Source: Jackrogersella multiformis
Lineage: Eukaryota; Ascomycota; Sordariomycetes; Xylariales; Hypoxylaceae
NCBI GenBank assembly: GCA_902806575.1
Contig: CADCXD010000005.1
Location: 1,674,001 to 1,738,000, forward strand
Direction: 5' to 3'
DNA: 64,000 bases
The position numbers were made by a program, and so were the translations under genes. The notes beneath the pieces are model-generated. The model was not told the DNA's origin. It did no database searches and saw only the letters and a program-made list of their open reading frames with translations. Below, one piece after another: positions 26,332 to 36,777 of the stretch; position 1 is the first letter of the stretch; the number at the start of each line of letters is the position of its first letter.

Positions 26332-27939
26332 TTAGTTACCATTCCGGCCATGCATAGCGCTATCGCTACGGCTCCTGTCTCTACCAGCGCCTTGTCGAAC
26401 AGCGTCACTATAGCTAGGAATCGGTGGGTTGCTCGGTCTTAAGGTAGCTACAGATGCTCCACGATTACGCCCCGTCCTTATCAAAGGGACTCGGTCGCTA
26501 TCAGAGCCGCTACCAGAGCCCTCTTCATCCGAGTGCTCCGGACTAGTATATTCAGGTGGAGGATGCGAGGCGTCATGGAGACTTAGTCCAACAACATCGA
26601 CGACATGGTCCCCCGAGGGACCGCCATCGACGCCGCTGTTGCTTGCTTCTCCGGCTTCGTCCGAAGGAACCAGCTGCGCAAGGGAAATATCAGTAGGACT
26701 CCTTTGTGGCCCTGGACTTGTCGGCGGAAGTACTCTGAAATTACCACTTCTCGTCCGCCCATGTCCCGAGTCCAAAATTGGACCACTGGCAATGTATCTC
26801 TGGATGGACTGGGTATATCCATGACCCCTAACCGGTGACCCAGAATATTCATCTTTCCTGCGCCCGGTCTCGAGCAGGATGCTTCCCTGTTCGCTCCCGT
26901 AAGGTGGCGGCGGTGCCAGACTGCCGGTTATCGGGGCCAAACCCCATTTCTTCACGTTCGCCTCGATGAATACGAAACCGGCCTGGCCAAGGTTTACGTG
27001 CACGGTGCAGGGTCCGTTTGCGCCGATAGATGGAAAGAAATTTTGCGACTTCAAGCCATGGACCACATCATCTAGGCGTTTGCCGTTACGAGTGAAGAAA
27101 ATAGTCCCGGTCCTGGGTCGATAGCCAACACCGATAACATCGCCCTGGACATACTGAGGTCCATAAAGTGTCGGGTTGAAGGGTTGATTATGTCGTCGAG
27201 CACCGGTAGACGTGTAGGCTATGGAATACTTGTGATATCCTGGAGGGATATGATGTTAGCCTGAGAGCATGTAGAGTCCAACACGATCGAATTCGGCATA
27301 CCTGGAAGTCTGAATAGGGGATAAGGCTTCGTGCTCATGCCGATACTTATCATCGTAGTTTCGGGCTTATCATATATTTTGGCTTCCCAGTAGTACACTT
27401 CGTTTTGTTTCGGTACGGGTAGGTTGCTCATGACGGTACATTCGGAATCGAAGAACTCGATCTCTGTCCTCCCCTCCACAAAGCAGTTGGCTATTTCTAA
27501 CTCGGGTTCAAACTCCCACGCTGAAACACCTTTCTCTTGTATAGCTAAGTATTGCGACAAAGAAATGTCCGTCTGGACTGACTCGGGCGGGTTCGCTTGG
27601 ATGAATGCTACGAGTATATTAGTGCGTCGTTCTTGATGATAATAGATACACCATGAACATGTATCGGTGTGCGATTGGCGAATCGCGAATGTATCTTATA
27701 CCTTTTGCTCTTAGGTATTCCGTCCTTTGCATATCATCCATGGACTCCAAGGCCTCGGCCTCTTCCCTAGCAAAGGCCTGCTCATCATCATATTCGCCGG
27801 GCCGACCGATCCGATCTAGGAAGATACGGCCGGAAGTTGTATATCTGAAGAAATAGACGATAAGGAAAATTAAAGCTATCAGAATGGCGGAGCCGAAGGA
27901 GGATAAAATTCCGATCAGGATACCATCAAGGCTCGCCAT
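26332..27939 (-). CDS. ssh4: SSH4-like SPRY-domain adaptor of the Rsp5 ubiquitin ligase
   Basis: Predicted 483-residue endosome/vacuole membrane protein. Three exons: 27939-27702, 27607-27302 and 27239-26332, both introns in phase 1. The N-terminus has one transmembrane helix (about residues 7-32, Ile/Leu-rich, ending IVYFFRY), then an acidic linker (REEAEALESMDDMQ). A SPRY/B30.2 domain follows (about 130-290: ISLSQYLAIQEKGVSAWEF, VYYWEAKIYDKPETT, YVQGDVIGVGYRP, GTIFFTRNGKRL). The disordered tail carries a PPPEY PY-motif at about 408-412. In yeast, Ssh4 and Ear1 recruit the HECT ligase Rsp5 through PY motifs to sort cargo into multivesicular bodies; the same layout here supports that role. 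The first intron was placed so that the frame joins YLRAK to AFIQANPPESV, which matches the family. Two heptanucleotide arrays lie upstream. Confidence 0.93.
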
Positions 27940-28343
27940 GTTGAATTCGGACTCTGGAGGATGCTAAATAGTTTCCCGGTCGGTGCGGCGGGAATATATA
28001 TTTGGACCGGCGGACGACGTTCCCGTCACCGTGAAATATCGATCATTCGGATGTGGGTTGGTCGAGGACGGAGTACCCCGATGCAGTCGCTAAAAAGAAA
28101 AGAGTAAAAGAAAACAGAAGGGAGCAAGCAAATTTGCCAAGTTCGCAAAAGGGAAGAAGATTTAATAATAGAAGAGTTTTCGAGCGTAATGGAAGAGCAG
28201 GGCGAATATGGAGAGATGGAGGGTTGTAGTCGATTGGAGCGGGATATTAGATACTACTGGATATTGGATATCGGATATTGGACCTTTGACCTTTTTCGGT
28301 GGAGGTGAGAAGTAGGAGGTGGGAGGGATGTCGGGTGTCAAAA

Positions 28344-28399
28344 GTGTCAAGTGTCAAGTGTTAAGCGTCGTGTGTCGAGTGTCGGGTGTCGTGTATCGT
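28344..28399. repeat. Heptanucleotide tandem array, GTGTCRA type
   Basis: Eight in-register 7-mers: GTGTCAA twice, GTGTTAA, GCGTCGT, GTGTCGA, GTGTCGG, GTGTCGT and GTATCGT. One more GTGTCAA lies just upstream, out of register by 2 nt. Confidence 0.85.
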
Positions 28400-28611
28400 C
28401 GTCGTAACTACTGATACGCCTGGTTCTCTCTCTCTCGGTATAGGTACACCGCGCGTGCGCACGTACATACATACGCTGCTCAGTCGCAAGATATCTACCT
28501 AGGTATCTATCTAGTAGGTACCTGGTCTAGTCGATAATCGATAGTTTTAAAACGCCCTGGCAGCCCGAGACGCTATTGTACCGCACTAGGTATTCATTCA
28601 ATCCGATAATC

Positions 28612-28660
28612 GACAATAGACAATAGACAATAGACAAGAGACAAGAGACAAGAGACAATC
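28612..28660. repeat. Heptanucleotide tandem array, GACAAKA type
   Basis: Seven in-register 7-mers: three GACAATA, three GACAAGA and one GACAATC. The period equals that of the array 250 bp away, but the unit differs. Confidence 0.9.
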
Positions 28661-28859
28661 TTGATTCGGCTGGATTGGTTCGGTCGAATAGGGAAGCAAA
28701 TGGAACGAATAGAAGGGAAGAGAAGTTAAAGAAAATGCCTGCCTTGCAGGTTGTCGCGCATTCACACAAAAGTTGGAATGGAATGGGAAAGAAGAAGAAT
28801 TGGTCGAGAAGAGAAGAAGGAATGAATGAATCAATTCAGCTTGGGTTTGGTTGATATCT

Positions 28860-29046
28860 TGGTACCTACCTAGGTACATACCTTGGTACAGTCCTGGTTA
28901 CTACGCCAGGTAATGTACGAAGTACCTAAGGCTAGTATGTAGGTACCTGTTTTTCACCGCCCTACAATGATGGGCCCAAAAGTGAGCTGCACCTAAGCCT
29001 GAAAGTCTGTAGGTTAGGTTAGGTACCTACCTCCTACAGGTAGGTA
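28860..29046. repeat. Cluster of TACCTAGGTA-type palindromes
   Basis: Copies at about 28862-28878, 28921-28948 and 29010-29046, including TTAGGTTAGGTACCTACC. Confidence 0.75.
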
Positions 29047-30139
29047 CGTGTAGCTTGTGGCATTTGCATAGCGTACCTTACCTAAAAGGGTGAGAGCGTC
29101 ACGGGACAATGTGGGCAGGTACGGGGGTACGTAACGGCTTAGCACCTCCGGATTGGTACGAGCCACATGGGTTAAATGGGAAACTGGATGCTGATAAGGA
29201 TTAATATGTGGATGCCACAACCTGGTGCCCAAGTGTTAGTTAATTTGACACGATCTTGCCCTACGACACTAACATTCGGGAGGTAGCGGAAACCTTTAAA
29301 CCTTGGAAGCTGTTTCCATTCATTCCATTGACACTGACCCATTGACCCATTGACCCAACAATCGGTATCTGCTATCTGGTGTATCTACCTCACTACACTA
29401 GTGTACCTACCGAGGTAGCTTCAACCCTTTCCAAATCCAGCTAATCGCGCCGCTGATACTCCCTACCTAAGGTACCTAATGCTGAAGATCCCACCTCCTA
29501 GAAACCTCTCCCTTGTATCATCGTCACCTGGGTATATACTACCTAGGTATGTAAGCAGTTGGTGTATTCAGGTATTTTGCCAATAAATTAACCTCATTAT
29601 CACTTTTCACGAGCCCTCCATCATAATAGCAACTTCCATCGTGATGTAAAGGGCACTCTCTGGCGCTTAACGTTTGTCCGTTAACAATACCTAGTTTGAA
29701 TTCAAACACGATAAAACACAGCATTGTAATAGAATTGCATTCCATGCGGAGCTCGTCCAATTATGCTAATGCCGTACCAGCTTGCCAGCGTACCTAATTT
29801 TTTTACATCTTAGATAAGCGCGGATCTGCAAGGGGCTTGTATCAGGAAGCGCATTGGTCTTATAGCAATGTCTCTGATGCCTCTAGGCGCCTTTCCCGTC
29901 TCAAGATAGGTATTATCCATATGCTTGCCTACCTAGGTACACACTGTGGTCACTCCAAGGTTTATGGAGGAGCAAGGTCCAACTCATCATAAGCCATATT
30001 AATAAAAGCCTTTGAAAGACAAACTGGAGCTGTCAATGCTTCCGAGGCCACTTAGCAATAAGTAAGTCATAGATATATGTGGTTAGATGCGGAACACTTA
30101 TTATAATTTCTCCTATTCTGAAGTCTTAGTTTCAGATAA

Positions 30140-30481
30140 TTATCTACACTGCTTCTCAATCCGTCTCTCCAAATCTCGACCATGTCTACTACCTTGTGCT
30201 TCAGAGATAGCAACTTCCAGACGCCTAGCAAATTCCAGGACGGCTTTTGTAGTCCGCAATGACCAAATGTGTATCTTGTTCTGAAATCTTCCAAATAAAC
30301 GCATCGTTTCCTGTGCAATATCACCCACGCCTGTCGGTCCGGATTCCTTATCAATACACTAATATTACATATGGCGGGCGATCTTAGGTAGTTTTTTGGT
30401 AATCGAAGCACTCACTTCGGGTATCTCATCGCGAAGGGTGTTCTTAAGCAATACTAGACGACGAAGAGAGTACCGGCGTGA
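30140..30481 (-). other. Spliced open frame directly behind the SHG1 stop codon
   Basis: After the SHG1 stop (TAG, 30484-30482) the same frame stays open to a GTGAGT donor at 30415. A 57-nt intron ends in TTAG at 30359, and the frame continues to a stop at 30142-30140. It encodes about 94 residues, including DIAQETMRLFGRF and TTKAVLEFARRLEVA. There is no ATG in this frame near its start. A second frame on the same strand (starting at an ATG around 30429 and using the same intron) is also open, to 30067. It may be 3' untranslated sequence with an intron, an alternative C-terminus, or a small independent gene. Confidence 0.3.
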
Positions 30482-33138
30482 CTAACGAGGGCTTCGAGAG
30501 CGTCTTCGATTGCGACTTGGATCTCTTCGGTCTCTCCTAGAATCCAGGCTCCGATCCCGTCGGTCCCTTCGTTCCCGGTCTCGTCGTGACTCGGTGCTCC
30601 TGTCGCGACGTCCTCGCTTATCCTTGTCTCTATCCCGATCCTTGTCGCGATCGGGCTCACGCTCGCGGTCTCTTTCGCGGTACTTCTCGCGTTCACGTTC
30701 ACGTTCGCGATCGCGATCATGGTCCCGGTCTCTATCCCGGACTCCCTCTCCGCGGTACCGATCGCGAGAGCGGCGACGTTCACGATCCCGACTCCTATCC
30801 CTATCACGACTTCGATCACGGTCTCGGCGACGACTCGGGCTCCTACTTCGACTCCGCCGACGCTCCCGACGATCATCTCTATCTCGGTCCTTGTCCTTAT
30901 CCTTATCCTTGTCTCGAGGGTCGTCTTTCTCCCGATCCCGATCTCGATCTCGCTCCCGATACGTGTCAGTTCGATCCCGTTCGCGATCAGCGGGCCTGTA
31001 TCGGTCAATCTCCTCAGGGGCACGAGATCTCTTTATCTCAGGTGAGCGGTCCCCTGTACTCCGTTTGTCATCAACCCCTGGAACGGGTAGACCTTTCTCG
31101 CGAGCTTCGCGCTGTGCAGCCAAATAAGCCTTAGCTTCTTGTTCACGCTTCTTGATTTCCCCTTGCTTCCAGGCCTCGGCATCCGTGAGTTCAGGCTTGG
31201 TAGAGGTTGCTGGTCGAGAACGAGACCGACTTCGAGAAACACGTGATCGAACTCTCTCGGTTCGGGGCTTAGGTGAGCGGGACCTATCACGTCGATCAAC
31301 ACGTCGATCATCCCGCCGTTCGGGGCTTCGATCCCGTTTATCTCGATCATCCCTTCGTTTAGACCGGCTCCGCTCTCTGTGATCAGGTTTATACCGGTCC
31401 CGCGAACGGCTTCTCTCGTGCCTTTCGCGATGAGGTCGTACACGAGAACGGCTTCTGTCTCGTTGTCCGGGCCGATAGAAGTCCCTATCTCTCTCCAGGG
31501 GGCGGTCACGATCTCGAGAACGACTGCGATCTCGGCGATCTGCCCGGTGACGTGATTTACTCCGATCTTTCCTGTCAGGCCTGACACGGGAGCGATCGCG
31601 ATGTTTGCGATCATCCTCCGGGCCATGCGATCGATCATGGTGGTGTCGGGACGGAACCACGCTTTGCCGTCGGTCATCTTTGACCTTAGTATCTTTAGTA
31701 TCCTTAGTATCCTTAGTATCCTTAGTATCCTTCGAGTCTTTTGCTTCTTTAGACTTGACAGGTTCTTTAGAATCCTTGGAATCCTTAGATGACTTCGTAT
31801 CTTTTGATTCCTTCACTTCTCTGGCATCCTTTGCGTCCTTCGTGTCTTTCACCGGATCCTTGGATTCAGCCTTAACAAGCTCAGGGGTTTTCTTAGGGTC
31901 CGAGTTTTTGATAGAGTCGCGGCGTATAGGCTGTATGGCAGAAGCAGGTTTGATTCTTCGAGGAGGTGGTACAAGAGCCTCGTCAACCTCAAGCTCTGGC
32001 TGTTTGGCAGCACCTCTTTTGCTTTCTCGCAAAATGTCCTCAAGTGCCTCCCTCTCAAGCCTCTCGTGGTCCTCTTTAGTAAGTTGCTTCTTAAGCTCCT
32101 CAGGCTTGCCCCGATTTCGGTCGTCCCTAGGAGATCGATCACGGTGTCGTCGTTCTCTGCTATCGCGACGACGGCTACGCTCACGGTCACGGTCTCTATC
32201 ACGATCCCGATGGCGTGATCTCTCCCGAGACCGGTGTCTTGATCTGCTTCGAGATCTGCGTCGGGTATCACGATCTTGGTCCTTCTCTCGATCCCGATCT
32301 CTTGCCCGCCGACGTTCCTCTCTCTCCTTCTCTCGTTCGCGCTCACGCTCCGCTTCTTTCTTCTCGCGCTCGCGTCGCCGAGCATCTCGCTCTTCTTTGC
32401 GTTTAGCTTCGGCTTTCTCTAGCTCGCGTTCTCTCTCTCGTTCCCGTTTTTTCCGCTCTTCTCGTTCAATCTTACGCTTCTCTTCTAGAATCTGCTCCTC
32501 CTTTGCTCTTAGCTCTCGCCGAATCCGGTCTCGCTCATCCAGGCTATGAGCTGATTCGGCGGCATACTCGGCATCTGTCTTAGAGCCACGTGTCTGTTCT
32601 TCCTTCGCTGCTTCGACGCCGATTTCAGCCTCGCGAAGTTGACGCATACGCGTCTCGATACCTTCGACATCGATGAGTTGGTCAAGAACTTCATTGGCTT
32701 TCTGATAAACACCGGATCGATCGAGAGCCCCGTCAATAAGGGTAGCAGCCTTTCGGCGGTCGAGCGTTAGGAGTTGAGCCGGGTTACGTTCAAGTTCCTG
32801 TTCCGCAACTTCGAGGATAGATTTGGTGACTTGCGCCTCGTAATCCTATTTGTTCAAAGACTTAGTAAATGTATTTATATAGATCCATCTCACCGAATCG
32901 TAGATAACTGGTCGCGATTACTTACACTCTGCTCAAACTTCTCCCAGACTTGCTTGCGGATCGCGTCATATCCACCCTTTTTCTTGAAGCTATGCGCCAA
33001 TCCCTCAATCGCAGATCGCGTAGCAGATGTCAGAGGTAAATCCGAAGCCTTGAACTTTCGAGGCGATAAAGCAGTAGTGACAGTAGGCGGGACGGCTGTT
33101 TGGTCTGCCGGGGCCATAGTCGCGGCCGACGAGGCCAT
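30482..33138 (-). CDS. shg1: SHG1/BOD1-domain protein, Set1/COMPASS subunit
   Basis: Predicted 858-residue nuclear protein in two exons: 33138-32926 and 32845-30482 (phase 0, TACTAAG-like branch site). The Shg1/BOD1 domain spans the exon junction at about residues 30-135 (SFKKKGGYDAIRKQVWEKFE, then ILEVAEQELERNP and LTLDRRKAATLIDGALDRS). The remaining 700 residues are extremely charged: RERE/EREK coiled-coil stretches, then RD, RS and SR repeats, and a KDTKDTKDTK block encoded by a 9-bp tandem. In yeasts Shg1 is a subunit of the Set1 complex that methylates histone H3 Lys4; the long RS/RD tail is typical of filamentous fungi and suggests RNA or splicing-factor contacts, which is inference. 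The repeats create long antisense open frames on the plus strand. The gene starts head to head with the complex I subunit gene. Confidence 0.88.
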
Positions 33139-33743
33139 ACGGCCTAGACAGGAGCGTTCAATTAAGTAAGAGGATGTTCATTTAAATTTAGAAAGCGATT
33201 GATGCTTTGATAGAATGAATCTCAAGAAGGCTTGGTAGAAGAGTTTTATGACGGGATGAAATAGGCTTGAGAAGAAATAAGTTGACAAAGCATTAATGTT
33301 GAATGTTGATGAAGATGCAGGAAATTCAGCACCTTTGGTAACTTGGTAGATTTAGAGATTAACTAAACCAGGTAGCAGTGGACCTGCCTAGGTACCTAGT
33401 GTGTAGGTAGGTATCGATAAGGAACGTACTAGTGTATTCATATACCTACATAGGTACCTACGGATTACATGTAGGTACCTAGGTAGGTATCATGTGGACC
33501 GTGCGCTAGCTTAGATCCCGCTATCTTTGATTGGTGGTTCGAATTCACAACTTACAACTGCAATTTGGTGAACTTCAACTCAGCAATTCAGTTCTTTAAA
33601 GATACCGATATCAAGCAGTCGCGGCCCTCTACCGTCCCGGGCATACTCGCTACTTATCTCAGACGAAGTCGATAGCCTAGAACATACGAAGGCAAACCCC
33701 AAGAGCGGCCCATCCAGGCAATATTCCACTCCGAACCTCCGCA
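33139..33743. promoter_or_regulatory. Shared intergenic promoter region of SHG1 and the complex I subunit
   Basis: 605 bp between divergent start codons. The middle (33385-33492) is a dense block of TACCTAGGTA palindromes. No further element is recognised with confidence. Confidence 0.5.
33385..33492. repeat. Cluster of TACCTAGGTA palindromes
   Basis: Copies at about 33389-33413, 33443-33461 and 33471-33491, inside the divergent promoter. Confidence 0.8.
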
Positions 33744-34070
33744 ATGGTGCACAGAGTCCTTTTCTGGTCAGGCTTCGGTACGATCGCATATGACCAAATC
33801 TCGATTAGATGAGCCAGATATCACTAACTTCCCAATACAGGCGTTGCCGTCCGCTTCTGGCAACTCGGCCTCGAGATGCGACCACTCTTCAACAGAGGTT
33901 CTCTATGGGCCTACCCACTCTTTGCCGGAGTCGGTGCCAGCTTCGGATACTGGCTACAAGGTGTCGACGACAGGCAGACGGCAGTGTTAGAAGAGCGGAA
34001 GCAGATCATTCTTGAAAAGAGAGCAAGGAAACTAGCAAGAGATGCGGCAAAGGCAGAAGCCACCGCGTAA
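33744..34070 (+). CDS. NADH:ubiquinone oxidoreductase (complex I) small accessory subunit, NUXM type
   Basis: Predicted 87-residue inner-mitochondrial-membrane protein. Two exons: 33744-33777 and 33841-34070, with a 63-nt phase-1 intron containing a CTAAC branch site (GTACGA donor, TACAG acceptor). The first exon encodes only MVHRVLFWSGF plus one base, so it is too short to stand as a frame of its own. The second exon encodes AVRFWQLGLEMRP, a short hydrophobic segment (LWAYPLFAGVGASFGYWLQG) and a charged C-terminal helix (LEERKQIILEKRARKLAR). The sequence and length match the fungal complex I accessory subunit known as NUXM in Yarrowia. It is not catalytic; it supports assembly of the membrane arm. 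It is divergent from SHG1 and convergent with eIF2B delta. Confidence 0.88.
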
Positions 34071-34373
34071 AGGAGGCCCTAGGGTACCTAACATACTTGA
34101 TCCGGTGTATATATAGTAATGGATCAAGGGACAAGAGGATAAACAGTTAAGAAGGGCAAGCCGACAAGTTCACTTGTGGATACGATAGGCGAAATCTCAA
34201 ATGGTCAACGAATTTTTATTCCCCCCCCCCCTATAACATTGCATCATTACCTACCTAGGTAGGTAGGTAATACCTTTGATATGCATCCATGGATCCATCT
34301 GAGCATATTGAAAGCTTCAACCTCAGTCTATATACCTTATCATCTAACTAACTTCAATCTCTGGAGCCCCCTT
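34071..34373. other. Convergent 3' intergenic spacer
   Basis: 303 bp between the complex I subunit and eIF2B delta stop codons. It holds a C-tract (about 34221-34232) and one TACCTAGGTAGGTAGGTA block at 34249-34268. Confidence 0.6.
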
Positions 34374-35822
34374 CTAATTGGACTCCTCGAGTTTTCGTAG
34401 TAAATCCGGTACCGACGTAGGCTGTACGGTTCCTAGCTCTGATATGACGAGTGAAAGATACTTGTCTGGAGTGGTATCATATAGCAGTCTGAAAGACGCG
34501 CTCGAACTCCGCTCAGGATCGATCTCGTTATATGTGAGAGAATCTGTGGAGACTCGTTCGGTGATGTTGATGGTCTCGCAAAGAACGAGGACGGGTATAT
34601 CTAACTGCTTTGCGGCGATGGCAAGGTCGCAAGTTCCTGACCGCGCATACATGGATCCATTGTTGAACATGGATTCAGCAGAGACTAGAACTTTGGTGAC
34701 GCCTTGTAGATGCCATCTCAACCCCCCGAAGTCCCCGTAATATGACACCCTAATTCCTCCAGCGGTCAGGTTTTTTGCGAGCGTCTGGCCCTTTCTCTCA
34801 TAAGGATCATCGAGCACAATGACAGTGAATTTCCTCTCGGAGATCAAGCGAGCATGAAGAAGGGTGCGTTCAATGATAGTACTCCACCCAAAAGTTAGTA
34901 TAACGTCTCCATCTTGAATCTTTTCTGCTGCTTTCTCGGTAATAACGAGATTGGCCATGCTAATTCGCTCCTGTATGAAAGTATCTATGCTGCTGCATAG
35001 CTGTTTCTTCGCCTCCGATTCAGGGACATCCGGGTCAATCTTGCTGACTTGTAGTTTGAGCCAACGAATTGCATTACCCATTGAAAAGCACATCGGCCGA
35101 CACGCGGTAAGGTATTCAATCTGAGGATTCAGGACATGAGGTGTCAAATGTCTTGCGAGAGTATTACCAGGAGGGGTAGTGTATGAGTCGATAACCTAGT
35201 TCATCTTTAGCAAAGGTGTACACCAGCCTGGGAACTTAGCACCGTCAAATAAATATACCTTTTTAAAAGCCAGCAAGGTTGCCTTCAATCGTGTGATGCT
35301 CTCATCGATTGTGAACGTGGCCATTTGTTGACCCAGCGCTAAGACTGTTGGATGAACGTCCTTGTCTGCCTGTGTCATGGGTATTCTTTTAGCCATGGAG
35401 AGATGACTGAAACATTCAGGTATCGTGAATTTTGGTTCGGTTAGAATAACAGGTGCAGGCCCCTTAGATGCTGTTGGTCTCCCTGTTGCTCCCGACGCAG
35501 TTGTTGTGGCGCCATCTTGCTTGCCCTTGGCTTTGCTACCCTTCACTTCACCTGCAGATGGTCCTAACTGCCCAGGGGTCGATGATACGGCAGCTTCCCC
35601 TTTGGAGACTTCTTTGGATGACTTGGCTTGTGCTCGCCTTGCGGCTTTCTCAGCTTTGGCTTTTGCCTTCAATTCTGCACCGGAGATCTTAGATGCTTTA
35701 GATGCTTCAGCCGCCTCGCTCTTGGCGTTCTTTTCATTGTTTGCCGGTGGCTGAGCTTTTTCGGGCTTTCCAGGTTGCTGGGAGGTGGCCTCCGGAGGCG
35801 ACCCATTCTGGGTTGTCGACAT
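34374..35822 (-). CDS. gcd2: Translation initiation factor eIF2B subunit delta (GCD2)
   Basis: Predicted 461-residue cytosolic regulatory subunit of the guanine-nucleotide exchange factor for eIF2. Two exons: 35822-35259 and 35195-34374 (phase 0), joining LLAFKK to VIDSYTTPPGN as in the family. The N-terminal ~120 residues are Lys/Ala/Ser-rich and disordered. The eIF2B alpha/beta/delta Rossmann-like domain follows (PHVLNPQIEYLTACRPMCFS, GDVILTFGWSTIIERTLLHA, VIVLDDPYERKGQTLA, AESMFNNGSMYARSGT, VLCETINITERV). I start at 35822 because the frame upstream (to 35948) would add a hydrophobic stretch (GIFYGGVILAGILLYV) foreign to this soluble factor. Fungal GCD2 mediates the response to phosphorylated eIF2alpha in amino-acid starvation. 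Confidence 0.95.
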
Positions 35823-36777
35823 GGTGAAGCTTCTATGGCTTACATATAAAAGAATTCCAGCTAGGATCACACCGCCATAAAATATCCCATAAGAAAAGTA
35901 CGACGATTTGAAAGTGAGCTCCAGGATTGGAGAAAGGGGAAATTGCAAAAAATAAAGATATCTTTAGAAAAAGCTCTTTTTCCGGTTTGCAAATCGACCT
36001 AGACGGGGCAAGACGAACTTTTGAGTCACTCACTAAATACGACGCGGGGTGTGCAAGGAATATTTGTTCAGTTGCTCTTAAGCCATGCGGTTATCTGAGA
36101 TAGAGGGATCGATTAAGACTAGGTACGTACCTGAGTACCTAGGTACCCTACACCTGGGCAGGGATACCTAAATAGATTCCGAAGAATTAGCGCCTTAATC
36201 ATTTGGACGCACTGGACACACTGGATGCACTAGCCACACTAGACGCACTAGCCATAATCATGTACCTAGGTACTTACAATTTACCAGAACACCTGCATTC
36301 ATAACGGGAGCTTGGAAATATTTGCTTTAACATTGGACTTTAGGCGGGTAGGTAGCTATGGATATGAAGATATCTATTAAGGGTACATAATACCCATACC
36401 TAACCTTCTATCTACCTAGGTGCCTATATGAAATCTCGATTTCAATTCCCATCAAACAATCTTTGAGTAAGAGCTTAATAGCCAAGCGGTTGTTATCGGC
36501 CTCTCCGAGCCACGAATCCCACTCTCACAGAGTACCTAACCAGGCTCTAAACGCGGAAGGGGAACAATGATGATTCTTAATCAACATGTCCTCCGCACTA
36601 ATGAGTGTACTGAAAAGCAGGCCGATGCCAAAGGTCCATAGCATAGGGTTCGGAACATCGAGTGCCTTTAGACCCTTAGCTATAGCTACTATCCCCTTCG
36701 CGCCAATTGCATAGGGTCTGTAGAGCTGTTAGTTAAGAAAGGATGATGACAGCCTCAATATTCCTTAAACTCATACT
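35823..36777. other. Intergenic region upstream of eIF2B delta and downstream of the F-box gene
   Basis: Carries the GCD2 promoter, TACCTAGGTA copies (about 36128-36150, 36263-36275, 36410-36420) and a nonanucleotide array. No gene seen. Confidence 0.5.
36205..36249. repeat. Nonanucleotide tandem array
   Basis: Five in-register 9-mers: GGACGCACT, GGACACACT, GGATGCACT, AGCCACACT and AGACGCACT. Confidence 0.85.

Larger units (their letters stand above)
27940..30139. other. Intergenic region upstream of SSH4
   Basis: No supportable gene. It contains two heptanucleotide arrays, a TACCTAGGTA cluster and a short 8-bp tandem (GACCCATT, about 29334-29357). Probable SSH4 promoter and leader occupy the left part. 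Confidence 0.5.

Noticed and set aside
30510..31134. Plus-strand Arg/Ser-rich frames of about 180-205 codons
   Set aside because: The same antisense artefact of the SHG1 tail.
31605..32549. Plus-strand 314-codon Ser/Arg/Leu-rich open frame
   Set aside because: Antisense of the SHG1 RS/RE repeats; repeated codons remove stops on both strands.
35823..35948. Upstream in-frame extension of eIF2B delta with a hydrophobic segment
   Set aside because: eIF2B delta is a soluble factor; the hydrophobic lead is leader sequence read by chance, and the family starts at or near 35822.
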